Assembly (NCBI GenBank): GCA_947442625.1
Contig: CANEWJ010000007.1
Location: 1-38,874 of the forward strand
DNA: 38,874 nucleotides
Direction: 5' to 3'
Source of the DNA: Chitinophagaceae bacterium
GTDB lineage: Bacteria; Bacteroidota; Bacteroidia; Chitinophagales; Chitinophagaceae
How positions within the stretch are numbered: position 1 is the first letter of the stretch; every line of letters starts with the position of its first letter. The notes beneath the pieces are model-generated. The model was not told where the DNA came from. It saw nothing but the letters and a program-made list of their open reading frames with translations, and ran no database searches. This document shows, piece after piece, positions 1-7,264 of this stretch. Position numbers and translations under genes: made by a program.

Positions 1-732
1 CCTGAATTTTCAGCAATTGAAAGCCAGTTAAAAACAGAACTTGAGCAACTTAAGAAAGAAACAGGCTATAAAGCTGAGATACCGAGGCCTGATGCTGAAC
101 GCTTAGGAAATGTGAAAACAAGAAAACTACTTTCGATTGATTTTGGAAATACTATATTATATTCCCAACCTGAAAATGATATCCAATTCCAGGGGGTAGT
201 ACTGAATAAAGATCAAAGAGGAGCTAGTGGTAATTTTAATGATGGTGCTACAGCAGTTATAAAAGCCAGACCGGATTTAGATCCTTCAAAAGGCACTTTT
301 GTTATTGAATGTCTGATTAAGCCAGAATCCCCTGATGGAATAATTGCTTCTTGTGGATCAGAAAAGGAGGGATGGGCAATATTTTTAGAAAACGGGATAC
401 CTGGTTTTGTGGTAGCGCATGATAAGCATCTGCAGTTTATAGACGGAACATCAGAAATAATCAACAAATGGTCCCATCTTGTGGCAGTAATTGAAAACTA
501 TAATAACGTTATAAAGTTTTTTGCCGATGGAAAATTAATCGGACAACGGAAAATGTTACTGCCAATACAATCCGTTAATTCTAATGATGGTGATGTTTAT
601 TTAGGCCAGGATTCAGGAGATATGATTGATCCGAAAGGGGTTTCAGTTCATGCTTATAAAGGCTTGATTCAATCTGTTACTTTCTATCGCGAAAAGATGC
701 AGAATTCAAAAATAATAGAATTATCAAAGTAA
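1..732 (+). CDS. Probable sulfatase C-terminus with LamG/concanavalin-like tail domain (5' partial)
   Basis: The ORF track starts this at a GTG at 112, but the same frame is open back to base 1, so the gene enters from the left and only its last 243 residues are visible. The first ~35 residues are a charged helix followed by a GYKAEIPRP segment, resembling the end of the sulfatase catalytic domain. The remaining ~200 residues look like a beta-rich LamG/concanavalin A-like domain: alternating strands, 'FVIECLIKP', 'KWSHLVAVIEN', 'FFADGKLIG' and a closing 'YKGLIQSVTFYRE'. Such tails often bind carbohydrate or help secretion. The LamG-like fold is fairly clear; the sulfatase assignment is an inference from a short helix and needs the upstream sequence. 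A secreted esterase-like gene follows 65 bp downstream on the same strand. Confidence 0.6.
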   Translation, partial: PEFSAIESQLKTELEQLKKETGYKAEIPRPDAERLGNVKTRKLLSIDFGNTILYSQPENDIQFQGVVLNKDQRGASGNFNDGATAVIKARPDLDPSKGTFVIECLIKPESPDGIIASCGSEKEGWAIFLENGIPGFVVAHDKHLQFIDGTSEIINKWSHLVAVIENYNNVIKFFADGKLIGQRKMLLPIQSVNSNDGDVYLGQDSGDMIDPKGVSVHAYKGLIQSVTFYREKMQNSKIIELSK

Positions 733-797
733 ATTGATTGTAACCTGAAAGGGATACGATATGTAGAATTCAATAGCTTATTTTGTAAAATCGTATT

Positions 798-1976
798 ATG
801 GCATCAGTTAAATCATCATTGGTATGTATAGCCTTACTTTTTTTTCTAAATGGTATTGCTCAAAAAACAATTGATACTATAGCCACAACAGTGGGTAATT
901 TCTCTATACCAATCAAAATACAATTGCCCAAACAAACCACAGCGAAAAGCCCTATTTACTTCTTTGTCCATGGTGGAGGATGGAATGGAGGTACACAAAA
1001 TGAAGTTCCTCCAGCTACGCTTTCAGGTGATGCAGACATTTTGTCTGATGCGCTGGGAATTATTTACGTTGGGTTGGCCTATCGTTGTAAAGGGAATAAT
1101 GCCAGTTTTGCTGACGCAATAAATGACTTAGAATCAAGTGTTAAGTGGTTTTTAGACAATGCAAGCAGATTTAATGCAGACACTGCGAGGATTGGTTTTG
1201 GAGGTGCTTCCGCAGGATCTACTCTTTCTGCAGTGATGGCTCAAAAATATCCGAATTGCAAGGTTTATGTTGGTGCAGAGGGAATGTATAACTTGGTAGA
1301 CCAAGATGAAAAAAAATCCCCATTTCCAAATTCCGAAGCAAGAAAAAACTATGGGTTAGAAACTGAAGACAAAAGTAAAATGGCATCTGCATATTATAAT
1401 TTAAGGGATAAGCCTCCTGCCTCACTTTTATTGCATGGAAAAGAAGACAGGTTATGCCATTACACACAAAGTATACATTTTGCCGAAAAAATTAAGGTAG
1501 CCGGTGGCAAAGCCAATGTTTTACTTTATGATAAAATTAATCATACTTGCTTAAGTGCCGCTTATCCAGACGTTTTCAAAAAGAGTGTAATGGAAATTGT
1601 ATATCTTTTTATTAGTGAATTCAATATTAAAAACATCAGTATTGAAACAATTCAAAATACATTGGATACACGATTAGAAAATCAGTATCCATCAACGAGT
1701 ATCACCGAAAGTAAAATTATTGGTTTATGGAAATACAATAATGAACATTTATTTTTCAAATCCAATGGAAAAGGGGAAGTAAAATTAAACAATAGTGTGA
1801 ATGACTTTAATTACATCATCAAGAATGATTCTTCAACCATAATATTGCAAGAACAAAAGGAACGAATATTTTATTTGAGGAAAAACAATAGCACTATGTT
1901 TGAGTTATTTACCGATAACACAGAAAAAATATACAGAGTGTTTGATTATTTTAAACAAGAAAATTATTCAAAGTAA
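798..1976 (+). CDS. Secreted alpha/beta-hydrolase (carboxylesterase/acetyl-esterase type) with extra C-terminal domain
   Basis: The protein has 392 residues. It begins with a signal peptide (residues 1-21, ending NGIAQ), so it should act in the periplasm or outside the cell. An HGGGW oxyanion-hole motif lies at 58-62 and the nucleophile elbow GASAG at 136-140 (Ser138). Asp217 in 'HGKEDRL' and His249 in 'KINHTCL' complete a plausible triad. This pattern is typical of hormone-sensitive-lipase-like and carbohydrate acetyl-esterases. Residues ~300-392 form a separate beta-rich domain ('IIGLWKYNNEHLFFKSNGKGE') that looks lipocalin-like and is not part of the hydrolase core. It lies 65 bp after the sulfatase-like gene, so the two may be co-transcribed in carbohydrate breakdown; that is inferred from position only. 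The substrate cannot be read from the sequence. Confidence 0.82.
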   Translation: MASVKSSLVCIALLFFLNGIAQKTIDTIATTVGNFSIPIKIQLPKQTTAKSPIYFFVHGGGWNGGTQNEVPPATLSGDADILSDALGIIYVGLAYRCKGNNASFADAINDLESSVKWFLDNASRFNADTARIGFGGASAGSTLSAVMAQKYPNCKVYVGAEGMYNLVDQDEKKSPFPNSEARKNYGLETEDKSKMASAYYNLRDKPPASLLLHGKEDRLCHYTQSIHFAEKIKVAGGKANVLLYDKINHTCLSAAYPDVFKKSVMEIVYLFISEFNIKNISIETIQNTLDTRLENQYPSTSITESKIIGLWKYNNEHLFFKSNGKGEVKLNNSVNDFNYIIKNDSSTIILQEQKERIFYLRKNNSTMFELFTDNTEKIYRVFDYFKQENYSK

Positions 1977-2001
1977 AATCCAGCATCTTTCTCTATTTGA
2001 G

Positions 2002-2478
2002 CTAATCAACCACCACTATCCCCTTTGCAAGTATATTCACTTCAGTCTTCGGTTGGGTGATGGCATCTATTTCTGCCTGTGATTTTTTGGCGTCTTCAGC
2101 AAAATGCCTGAGTTCTTTAACAGAAACCGTTTTTATGGCAGCCTGGCCTTCAATTACAACCGTTTTTCCCTTGGCAGCCAATGGAACGAAAAACCCGTAG
2201 TCTTTCATTTTTACAGTCGCTTGTTTTCCATCAGGAAGCTCAAGTTTGAGCCAGCATCCCTTATTAGGGCAGACATCAACTATTTTTGCACTGATCTTGG
2301 CTTCAGGCATGCTTGGTTCTTTCTCCAATTGGCTTACAAGTTCAGCCAAAGGAATAGCCCCTTTTGCTTTTACCTTGACTCCGTAAAAATCACCCTTATC
2401 AGCATTGCCTGCTGGAGGTTGAGCATAGGAGCCAAGGGTAACCAGGAGTGCAATGGATACAAATATTAATTTATACAT
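2002..2478 (-). CDS. DUF4920 domain-containing secreted protein
   Basis: The protein has 158 residues with a signal peptide (MYKLIFVSIALLVTLGSYAQ). The mature part matches the DUF4920 family of Bacteroidota: a small beta domain with the hallmark 'VCPNKGCWLKL', followed by 'VKMKDYGFFVPL' and a 'GKTVVIEGQA' strand. The two cysteines around KG suggest a metal or redox site, but the family has no established function. It ends 26 bp from the convergent end of the esterase gene and its upstream side faces the accessory patch with the orphan T9SS tail. The start at the ATG giving MYKLIF is supported by the signal peptide. Confidence 0.8.
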   Translation of the reverse strand: MYKLIFVSIALLVTLGSYAQPPAGNADKGDFYGVKVKAKGAIPLAELVSQLEKEPSMPEAKISAKIVDVCPNKGCWLKLELPDGKQATVKMKDYGFFVPLAAKGKTVVIEGQAAIKTVSVKELRHFAEDAKKSQAEIDAITQPKTEVNILAKGIVVVD

Positions 2479-2526
2479 GATGTTTAAGTTTATGTTGGTA
2501 AAGTTAATAAAGGTTTGATTGATTTT

Positions 2527-2682
2527 GTGAGATCTGAGAATATAAGATTTCTATACTACACCGATAGCTTGAGAAAAGGTTCAGCCCTAACCATGACAGG
2601 TCTTTCAAAGGGAATCTACAATGTCAAGGTCTGGGGAATTGATGGAAAACTGTTGATGACTGAAAAAATTATCAAGGAATAG
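2527..2682 (+). pseudogene. Orphan end of a T9SS-exported protein (C-terminal sorting-domain remnant)
   Basis: Reading the plus strand in the frame ending at the TAG of 2680-2682 gives a short open stretch whose end is 'LSKGIYNVKVWGIDGKLLM' then TEKIIKE. That is the usual shape of the type IX secretion C-terminal domain: a 'GxY.V.V' strand, a turn, 'GK', a strand and a basic finish. No start codon, signal peptide or cargo domain precedes it, and the frame runs into the upstream region of the DUF4920 gene. It is best read as the leftover 3' end of a deleted secreted protein. The left boundary is arbitrary because the frame stays open further upstream. Its last 22 bases are the start of the 75-bp tandem duplication. 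Confidence 0.55.
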
Positions 2683-2810
2683 GGGATAATTATATATTAT
2701 ATTTTTAAATAATATGAATAATTTTACTCAACCAATGAAAAAATTATCAAGGAATAGGGGATAATTATATATTATATTTTTAAATAATATGAATAATTTT
2801 ACTCAACCAA
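2661..2810. repeat. Exact 75-bp tandem duplication (two copies)
   Basis: Copy 1 is 2661-2735 and copy 2 is 2736-2810; I find them identical base for base. Each unit starts with the last codons and stop of the T9SS tail ('tgaaaaaattatcaaggaat'), runs through a very AT-rich stretch and ends with ATG AAT AAT TTT ACT CAA CCA. Copy 1 therefore makes a 16-residue micro-ORF (2714-2764), while copy 2 leads into the mini-protein reading frame. Perfect identity points to a recent duplication or an assembly artefact. Confidence 0.95.
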
Positions 2811-2818
2811 TTATATGT

Positions 2819-3046
2819 ATGAATAATTCTAAATGCAAATTCCTTGTGACCATGTTGGCTGGATTGATAATTACCGCTATAGCTTATTCACAACCACCTA
2901 CTGGTGATGATGATGATGTAGCTGATGTAGCTGAAATGGTTCCATTGGATGGAGGACTTTCTATTTTACTCGCAGCAGGTGTTACCTATGGGTTGAAGAA
3001 AATGCATGATTCAAAAAAACGTGAGCAAGAAGGGGGCAAAGATTAA
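2819..3046 (+). CDS. PID-CTERM-like small sorted membrane protein
   Basis: The track starts at 2789, but those ten extra codons come from the tandem repeat; the ATG at 2819 gives a proper signal peptide (MNNSKCKFLVTMLAGLIITAIAYSQ), so I prefer it (75 residues). After the signal is a short proline/acidic linker (PPTGDDDD), then 'VPLDGGLSILLAAGVTYGLKK', a small-residue membrane helix with a basic tail. This fits the Bacteroidota PID-CTERM sorting-signal pattern (P-I/L-D-G-G, hydrophobic helix, K/R tail), here with Leu in place of Ile. Almost nothing remains as cargo: about 25 residues lie between signal and anchor. Whether it is processed by an exosortase-like enzyme cannot be told here; no such enzyme is in the window. 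Confidence 0.7.
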   Translation: MNNSKCKFLVTMLAGLIITAIAYSQPPTGDDDDVADVAEMVPLDGGLSILLAAGVTYGLKKMHDSKKREQEGGKD

Positions 3047-3447
3047 AGCGAATTTTAGTACACTCCATTGAGTTCATAGCACTATAGAATACTTTTAGGA
3101 ATTACTTGCCATTGATTCCAACAGAATTCTACAATGTTATGAACCCTGTGAAAAAGTCATTTCTCCTTTGGTGACATCCGCAAAAATGAATGTATCCAAA
3201 AGGGAGGAGTAGCCAAGTCTTATGTTGACCATGTGATGGTATTTGAAGCGGTATCAGGAAATTAGTTGATGATAATAGACACCCGCATTTGAAGATTTGA
3301 ATAGAAAGCATCATCTATCTGGGTCCTCTGCTAAGTCAGCGGTTCAAGCAGTTTTCTACCGCCAACGATTGCGTAATTCCACTTTCCCAAGAGCAGGATT
3401 TTGCTTAGCTTAGCCACTTGTTTTAACCGGTTAATCCAACATTGACA
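3047..3447. other. Gene-poor interval with possible gene remnant
   Basis: About 400 bp separate the mini-protein from uxaA. One short plus-strand frame (3152-3265, ending TAG) reads like natural protein ('GGVAKSYVDHVMVFEAVSG') but has no start codon and matches no family I recognise; it may be a leftover gene end. The two minus-strand track ORFs here (3129-3314, 3331-3699) show no domain, and the second runs antisense into uxaA. The only other element I can support is the palindrome at 3423-3434. Confidence 0.5.
3423..3434. promoter_or_regulatory. LacI-type palindromic operator candidate upstream of uxaA
   Basis: TTAACCGGTTAA is a perfect 12-bp palindrome with the central CG typical of LacI/GalR-family operators. 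It ends 13 bp before the uxaA ATG, where a bound repressor would block transcription or early elongation. This fits inducible control of a sugar-acid catabolic gene. No LacI-family regulator lies in the window, so the partner is unknown. Confidence 0.5.
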
Positions 3448-5094
3448 ATGAAGAAAATTGTTCTGAAAGTACACCCCAGAGACAATGTGATTGTAGCCTT
3501 GCGTGACCTTGAAAAGGCCGAAATCATTGATTTTGAGGGATTTCAATATGAGATGCAGGAAAAAGTGCAGGCCAAGCATAAATTTTATACGGAAGACCTT
3601 CCCCAAGGCAGTGAGGTGATTATGTATGGAGTGCTTGTGGGTAAAGTGCAGTACGACGTGAAGAAAGGAGGGTTGATGACTACTGATAACCTTCATCATG
3701 CCGCAGATCCATACGCCTATCGGGATGCTGAATACAAATGGACAGCTCCTGATGTTTCAAAATATGCAGGAAGAACCTTCAATGGCTACCACAGAACCGA
3801 TGGCCGTGTAGGCACAGCCAACTATTGGCTTTTCATTCCAACCGTTTTCTGCGAAAACAGGAACCTTGATGTGATCCGTGAAGCCATGCACAATGAATTG
3901 GGTTATGCGGTTACAGATAAGTACAAACGCTATACCAGGATGCTTAAAGAGGCCTATGAAAAAGGCGAGCAACTGGATCATGATGCGGTGAACCTTTCTG
4001 CAGGAACTGATGCAAAGGCAAGCCGCTTGTTTAAAAATGTAGATGGTATCAAATTCCTCAACCACCAGGGTGGATGTGGTGGAACAAGACAGGACTCTGC
4101 TATTTTAGAAAACCTGCTTGCGGCTTATGCTGATCATCCCAATGTAGGTGGCATAACTGTTTTGAGCTTGGGCTGCCAGCATCTTCAAGTGGATACATTT
4201 GTTGATACCATCAAAAAACGCAATCCTCATTTTGACAAGCCCATCCATGTTTTTGAACAACAAGGACCAATGAGTGAAGAGGAGTTGATCAAACATGCGA
4301 TTGCTTCAACCTTCAAGGGATTGATTGAAATCAACAAACAGGAACGCAAGCCTGCAGGCCTTGATACATTGACTGTTGGCGTGAAATGCGGTGGCAGCGA
4401 TGGTTTCAGCGGTATTTCTGCCAATCCTGCAGTAGGGTATTTTTCGGATTTGCTGGTAGCACTCAATGGAAAAATTTTGCTGGCAGAGTTTCCTGAACTC
4501 TGTGGTGCTGAGCAGGAGCTCATCGACAGGTGTGAAACCAAAGCATCTGCAGAAAAATTTATCAAACTGATGGATGAATACAGTGCACAGGCCATTCAGG
4601 CTGGATCAGGATTTCACATGAATCCATCTCCAGGAAACATCAGGGATGGCTTGATTACCGATGCCATCAAGAGTGCTGGCGCTTGCAAGAAGGGCGGCAC
4701 TGCACCTGTGGTGGATGTGCTTGACTACACCGAACCAGCAACCAAGGCAGGTTTGAGCCTTGTCTGTACTCCCGGAAATGATGTTGAAGCCACTACCGGC
4801 AAGGCCGCTTCAGGAGCAACCTTGATCCTGTTTACAACAGGCCTTGGCACACCAACCGGAAATCCCGTTTGCCCAACCATCAAAGTGGCCACCAATTCAA
4901 CCCTTGCAAAACGCATGGCTGACATCATCGATATTGATTGTGGACCAATCGTGGAAGGTGAAAAGACCATTGAAGAAATGGGCGAAGAAATCATGGAGTA
5001 TTGCATCAAAGCCGCCAGCGGTGAATTGATACCCAAGGCCGTCCAGCTCAACCAGGATGATTTCATTCCCTGGAAACGCGGCGTATCCTTGTAG
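3448..5094 (+). CDS. uxaA: Altronate dehydratase (UxaA family)
   Basis: The protein converts D-altronate to 2-keto-3-deoxy-D-gluconate in galacturonate catabolism; it is cytoplasmic. The track begins at a TTG (3442), but the ATG at 3448 gives the natural start MKKIVLKVHPRDN (548 residues). Residues 1-90 form the N-terminal SAF-like domain. The rest is the D-galactarate dehydratase/altronate hydrolase domain with conserved Cys/Gly motifs 'HQGGCGG', 'VKCGGSDGFSG', 'EFPELCGAE' and 'GLGTPTGNPVCP', the cysteines likely holding the metal site. Length matches fused UxaA proteins. It precedes kduD by 79 bp on the same strand, and both act around ketodeoxy sugar acids. A LacI-type palindrome sits at the start. 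A related galactarate dehydratase specificity cannot be excluded. Confidence 0.9.
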   Translation: MKKIVLKVHPRDNVIVALRDLEKAEIIDFEGFQYEMQEKVQAKHKFYTEDLPQGSEVIMYGVLVGKVQYDVKKGGLMTTDNLHHAADPYAYRDAEYKWTAPDVSKYAGRTFNGYHRTDGRVGTANYWLFIPTVFCENRNLDVIREAMHNELGYAVTDKYKRYTRMLKEAYEKGEQLDHDAVNLSAGTDAKASRLFKNVDGIKFLNHQGGCGGTRQDSAILENLLAAYADHPNVGGITVLSLGCQHLQVDTFVDTIKKRNPHFDKPIHVFEQQGPMSEEELIKHAIASTFKGLIEINKQERKPAGLDTLTVGVKCGGSDGFSGISANPAVGYFSDLLVALNGKILLAEFPELCGAEQELIDRCETKASAEKFIKLMDEYSAQAIQAGSGFHMNPSPGNIRDGLITDAIKSAGACKKGGTAPVVDVLDYTEPATKAGLSLVCTPGNDVEATTGKAASGATLILFTTGLGTPTGNPVCPTIKVATNSTLAKRMADIIDIDCGPIVEGEKTIEEMGEEIMEYCIKAASGELIPKAVQLNQDDFIPWKRGVSL

Positions 5095-5116
5095 TCGATT
5101 AAAATCTATCGCACAA

Positions 5117-5172
5117 TCCCCAACCCTTAAACCCCTAAACCCCTAAACCTCTCCACCCCTCAACCTCTCTAA
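5117..5172. repeat. Degenerate CCCTAAA-like repeats between uxaA and kduD
   Basis: The spacer holds several imperfect copies of a C-rich heptamer/octamer (cccctaaa, ccctaaacc, cctctccacccct, caacctct) right up to the kduD start. The opposite strand is G-rich (TTTAGGGG). The same unit reappears after kduD, so the gene is bracketed by these repeats. Confidence 0.8.
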
Positions 5173-5173
5173 C

Positions 5174-5941
5174 ATGAATATCCTCTCCGCATTCAACCTC
5201 TCAGGAAAAACTGCCCTTGTAACCGGTTGCAACCGTGGGATCGGTATGGGCATGGCCATAGGACTTGCAGAGGCCGGTGCAGACATCATTGGCGTAAGCG
5301 CTTCACTTGCTCCAGGCAGTGGGGTGGAAAAGCAGGTAACTGCATTGGGCAGAACATTCCAACCTTACCAGGCTGATTTTTCCAGCAGGGACAGCATCTA
5401 TATTTTTCTTGGTCAGTTGGCAGAAGCTGGAATTGTTCCGGATATCCTTGTCAACAATGCGGGTACCATCATGCGCAATCCGGCAGCTGAACACAGTGAT
5501 GAATACTGGGACCGCGTCATCAACATCAACCTTGATGCACAGTTCATCATGTCCAGGGAAATTGGCAAAAAAATGATTGAAAGAGGATCTGGAAAAATAA
5601 TTTTCACCTGCTCATTGCTTTCCTTCCAGGGAGGAATCAATGTTCCTGGCTATGCTGCTAGCAAAGGGGCATTGTCTAGCCTCGTTAAAGCATTGGCCAA
5701 TGAATGGGCATCAAAAGGGGTAAATGTAAATGGCATTGCCCCAGGTTATATTGCCACTGATAATACCGAAGCCCTGAGAAACGATCCTGAGCGCAGCAAA
5801 TCGATTATGGATCGCATTCCCGCCAAACGCTGGGGTGAACCCGAAGATTTCAAAGGAGCCATTGTTTATTTGGCCTCAGCCGCCAGCAGCTATGTTCACG
5901 GAGAAATCCTGACCGTAGATGGAGGATGGATGGGACGATAG
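5174..5941 (+). CDS. kduD: SDR oxidoreductase, 2-deoxy-D-gluconate 3-dehydrogenase / KduD type
   Basis: A 255-residue short-chain dehydrogenase. The Rossmann nucleotide motif is 'TGCNRGIGMGMA' (residues ~17-28), followed by 'NNAGT' and the catalytic 'YAASK' with a preceding Ser in 'CSLLSFQGG'. The opening 'FNLSGKTALVTGCNRGIG' and the closing 'VDGGWMGR' match the KduD family, which interconverts ketodeoxyuronate/deoxygluconate intermediates of pectin and uronate breakdown with NAD(H). Placement directly after uxaA supports a role in uronate catabolism. As with most SDRs, exact substrate is an inference from family and neighbour. The spacers on both sides carry telomere-like repeats. Confidence 0.85.
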   Translation: MNILSAFNLSGKTALVTGCNRGIGMGMAIGLAEAGADIIGVSASLAPGSGVEKQVTALGRTFQPYQADFSSRDSIYIFLGQLAEAGIVPDILVNNAGTIMRNPAAEHSDEYWDRVININLDAQFIMSREIGKKMIERGSGKIIFTCSLLSFQGGINVPGYAASKGALSSLVKALANEWASKGVNVNGIAPGYIATDNTEALRNDPERSKSIMDRIPAKRWGEPEDFKGAIVYLASAASSYVHGEILTVDGGWMGR

Positions 5942-6048
5942 GGTGTAGGGGTTTAAGGGTTTAGAGGTGTAGTGGTTTAGGGGTTTAAAGGGGATGTAAA
6001 ATACCTAACCCTCTAAACCTTTAAACCCTAAACCTCTCAACCCTCAAC
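5942..6048. repeat. Inverted arrays of TTTAGGG/CCCTAAA-like repeats between kduD and fba
   Basis: Immediately after the kduD stop the plus strand is G-rich (ggggtttaagggtttagagg, repeated imperfectly to ~5994). From ~6003 it turns C-rich (cctaaccctctaaacc and similar). The two halves are near reverse complements and can pair in several registers, for example 5970-5990 with 6019-6039. Because kduD and fba converge here, each transcript meets the G-rich strand first, so the element could act as a two-way terminator or form G-rich RNA structure. Confidence 0.75.
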
Positions 6049-7116
6049 TCAACTATTTCTATTGATGCAATTGAGGTCCTCAAATGCAACCTTCAACCTT
6101 GCCATGAAGGTTTCTTCTCCTTTGCGGAGCCAAACCCTGGGGTCGTAGTATTTCTTGTTGGGCTTTTCAGCACCCTCTGGATTGCCCAATTGTGCCTGGA
6201 GATAGGCTTCGTTTTTCTTGTAGTTGTTCAATACACCTTCCCAGAAAGCCCACTGGAGATCGGTGTCGATATTCATTTTGATGGCACCATAACTGATGGC
6301 TTCCCTGATCTGGTGCTGTGGTGAACCGCTTCCACCATGGAATACAAAGAATACTGGCTTGTCGCCGGTATTGAACGTTTTTTGGATATAGTCTTGGGAG
6401 TTTTTCAAAATTTCCGGGCGCAGTTGAACGTTGCCTGGGCTGTAAACACCATGAACATTGCCAAATGCAGCTGCAACGGTAAACAGTTCACCCACCTTGC
6501 CAAGTTCTGTATACGCATGGGCCACGTGTTGTGGCTGTGTATAAAGCTTGTCGTTTTCAACGTCTGAATTGTCAACACCATCTTCCTCACCACCAGTAAC
6601 ACCCAATTCAATTTCAATACCCATGCCAAGCGGCGCCATGCGTTTGAAGTATTCCACAGATGTGGCGATGTTCTCTTCCAGTGGTTCTTCGCTGAGGTCA
6701 AGCATGTGAGAACTGAACAGGGGCTGTCCTTTTTCTTTGTTGTATTGCTCACCAGCATCAATCAATCCGCTGATCCATGGCAACCATTTTTTGGAAGCAT
6801 GGTCGGTATGAAGCACAACAGGAACGCCATAGTATTTGGCCACATTGTGGATATGAAGCGCACCTGAGATGGCACCGGAGATATTCGCCTGCAACTGATC
6901 ATTGGGCATGCCTTTTCCTGCGATAAACTGTGCACCGCCATTTGAAAACTGAATGATGACAGGAGAGTTCACTGCAGCGGCAGCTTCTAGTGTAGCATTG
7001 ATGGTATCTGTGCCAGTGGTATTCACTGCAGGCATGGCGAATTGATTGTCTTTTGCGTCTTGGTAAAGTGCTTTCAGGTTATCTCCGAATAGCACACCGG
7101 CTTTGTATTTGCCCAT
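6049..7116 (-). CDS. fba: Class II fructose-bisphosphate aldolase
   Basis: Cleaves fructose 1,6-bisphosphate to glyceraldehyde-3-phosphate and dihydroxyacetone phosphate in glycolysis/gluconeogenesis. The ORF is open to 7236, but the first 40 residues are unlike aldolase and overlap the upstream terminator; the ATG at 7116 (MGKYKAGVLFG) gives 355 residues, the size of class IIA (E. coli FbaA-like) enzymes. Zinc and substrate motifs are visible: 'VLHTDHASKKW', 'SSHMLDLSEEP', 'ELGVTGGEEDG', 'NVHGVYSPGNV', 'FHGGSGSP' and 'KMNIDTDLQWAF'. It stands alone, separated from the TlpA gene by a strong hairpin terminator. A near-match to the Bacteroidota -7 element (GATATTTG, 7136-7143 on the minus strand) lies just upstream. 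Confidence 0.95.
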   Translation of the reverse strand: MGKYKAGVLFGDNLKALYQDAKDNQFAMPAVNTTGTDTINATLEAAAAVNSPVIIQFSNGGAQFIAGKGMPNDQLQANISGAISGALHIHNVAKYYGVPVVLHTDHASKKWLPWISGLIDAGEQYNKEKGQPLFSSHMLDLSEEPLEENIATSVEYFKRMAPLGMGIEIELGVTGGEEDGVDNSDVENDKLYTQPQHVAHAYTELGKVGELFTVAAAFGNVHGVYSPGNVQLRPEILKNSQDYIQKTFNTGDKPVFFVFHGGSGSPQHQIREAISYGAIKMNIDTDLQWAFWEGVLNNYKKNEAYLQAQLGNPEGAEKPNKKYYDPRVWLRKGEETFMARLKVAFEDLNCINRNS

Positions 7117-7209
7117 ATTGGTTGTTTTAGATTCGCAAATATCGTAAAAAGATGGGAGAATTCTGCTGTCCTGGGTCATGTGGCCATTTCTACCCGAGCG
7201 CAGGTAGGC

Positions 7210-7243
7210 AAAAAAAATCCCGGTTGCACCAGGCAACCGGGAT
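7210..7243 (-). terminator. Intrinsic terminator after the TlpA-like gene
   Basis: On the minus strand an 11-bp perfect stem (ATCCCGGTTGC / GCAACCGGGAT, plus-strand coordinates 7217-7227 and 7233-7243) is followed by a run of eight T. It lies 21 bp after the TlpA-like stop and upstream of fba, separating the two transcription units. Confidence 0.92.
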
Positions 7244-7264
7244 CGGATAGCATGTCGAAATATG

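Noticed and set aside
3331-3699. 122-codon minus-strand ORF
   Set aside because: Mostly antisense to uxaA, no recognisable domain or signal, low-complexity hydrophobic/His-rich translation.
5117-6048. CRISPR array or true telomere as an explanation of the CCCTAAA/TTTAGGG repeats
   Set aside because: Units are short, degenerate and without unique spacers, and the surrounding genes are ordinary internal chromosomal genes.
7117-7236. N-terminal extension of fba in the ORF track
   Set aside because: It runs through the terminator of the TlpA gene and is not conserved in aldolases; ATG at 7116 fits the family.
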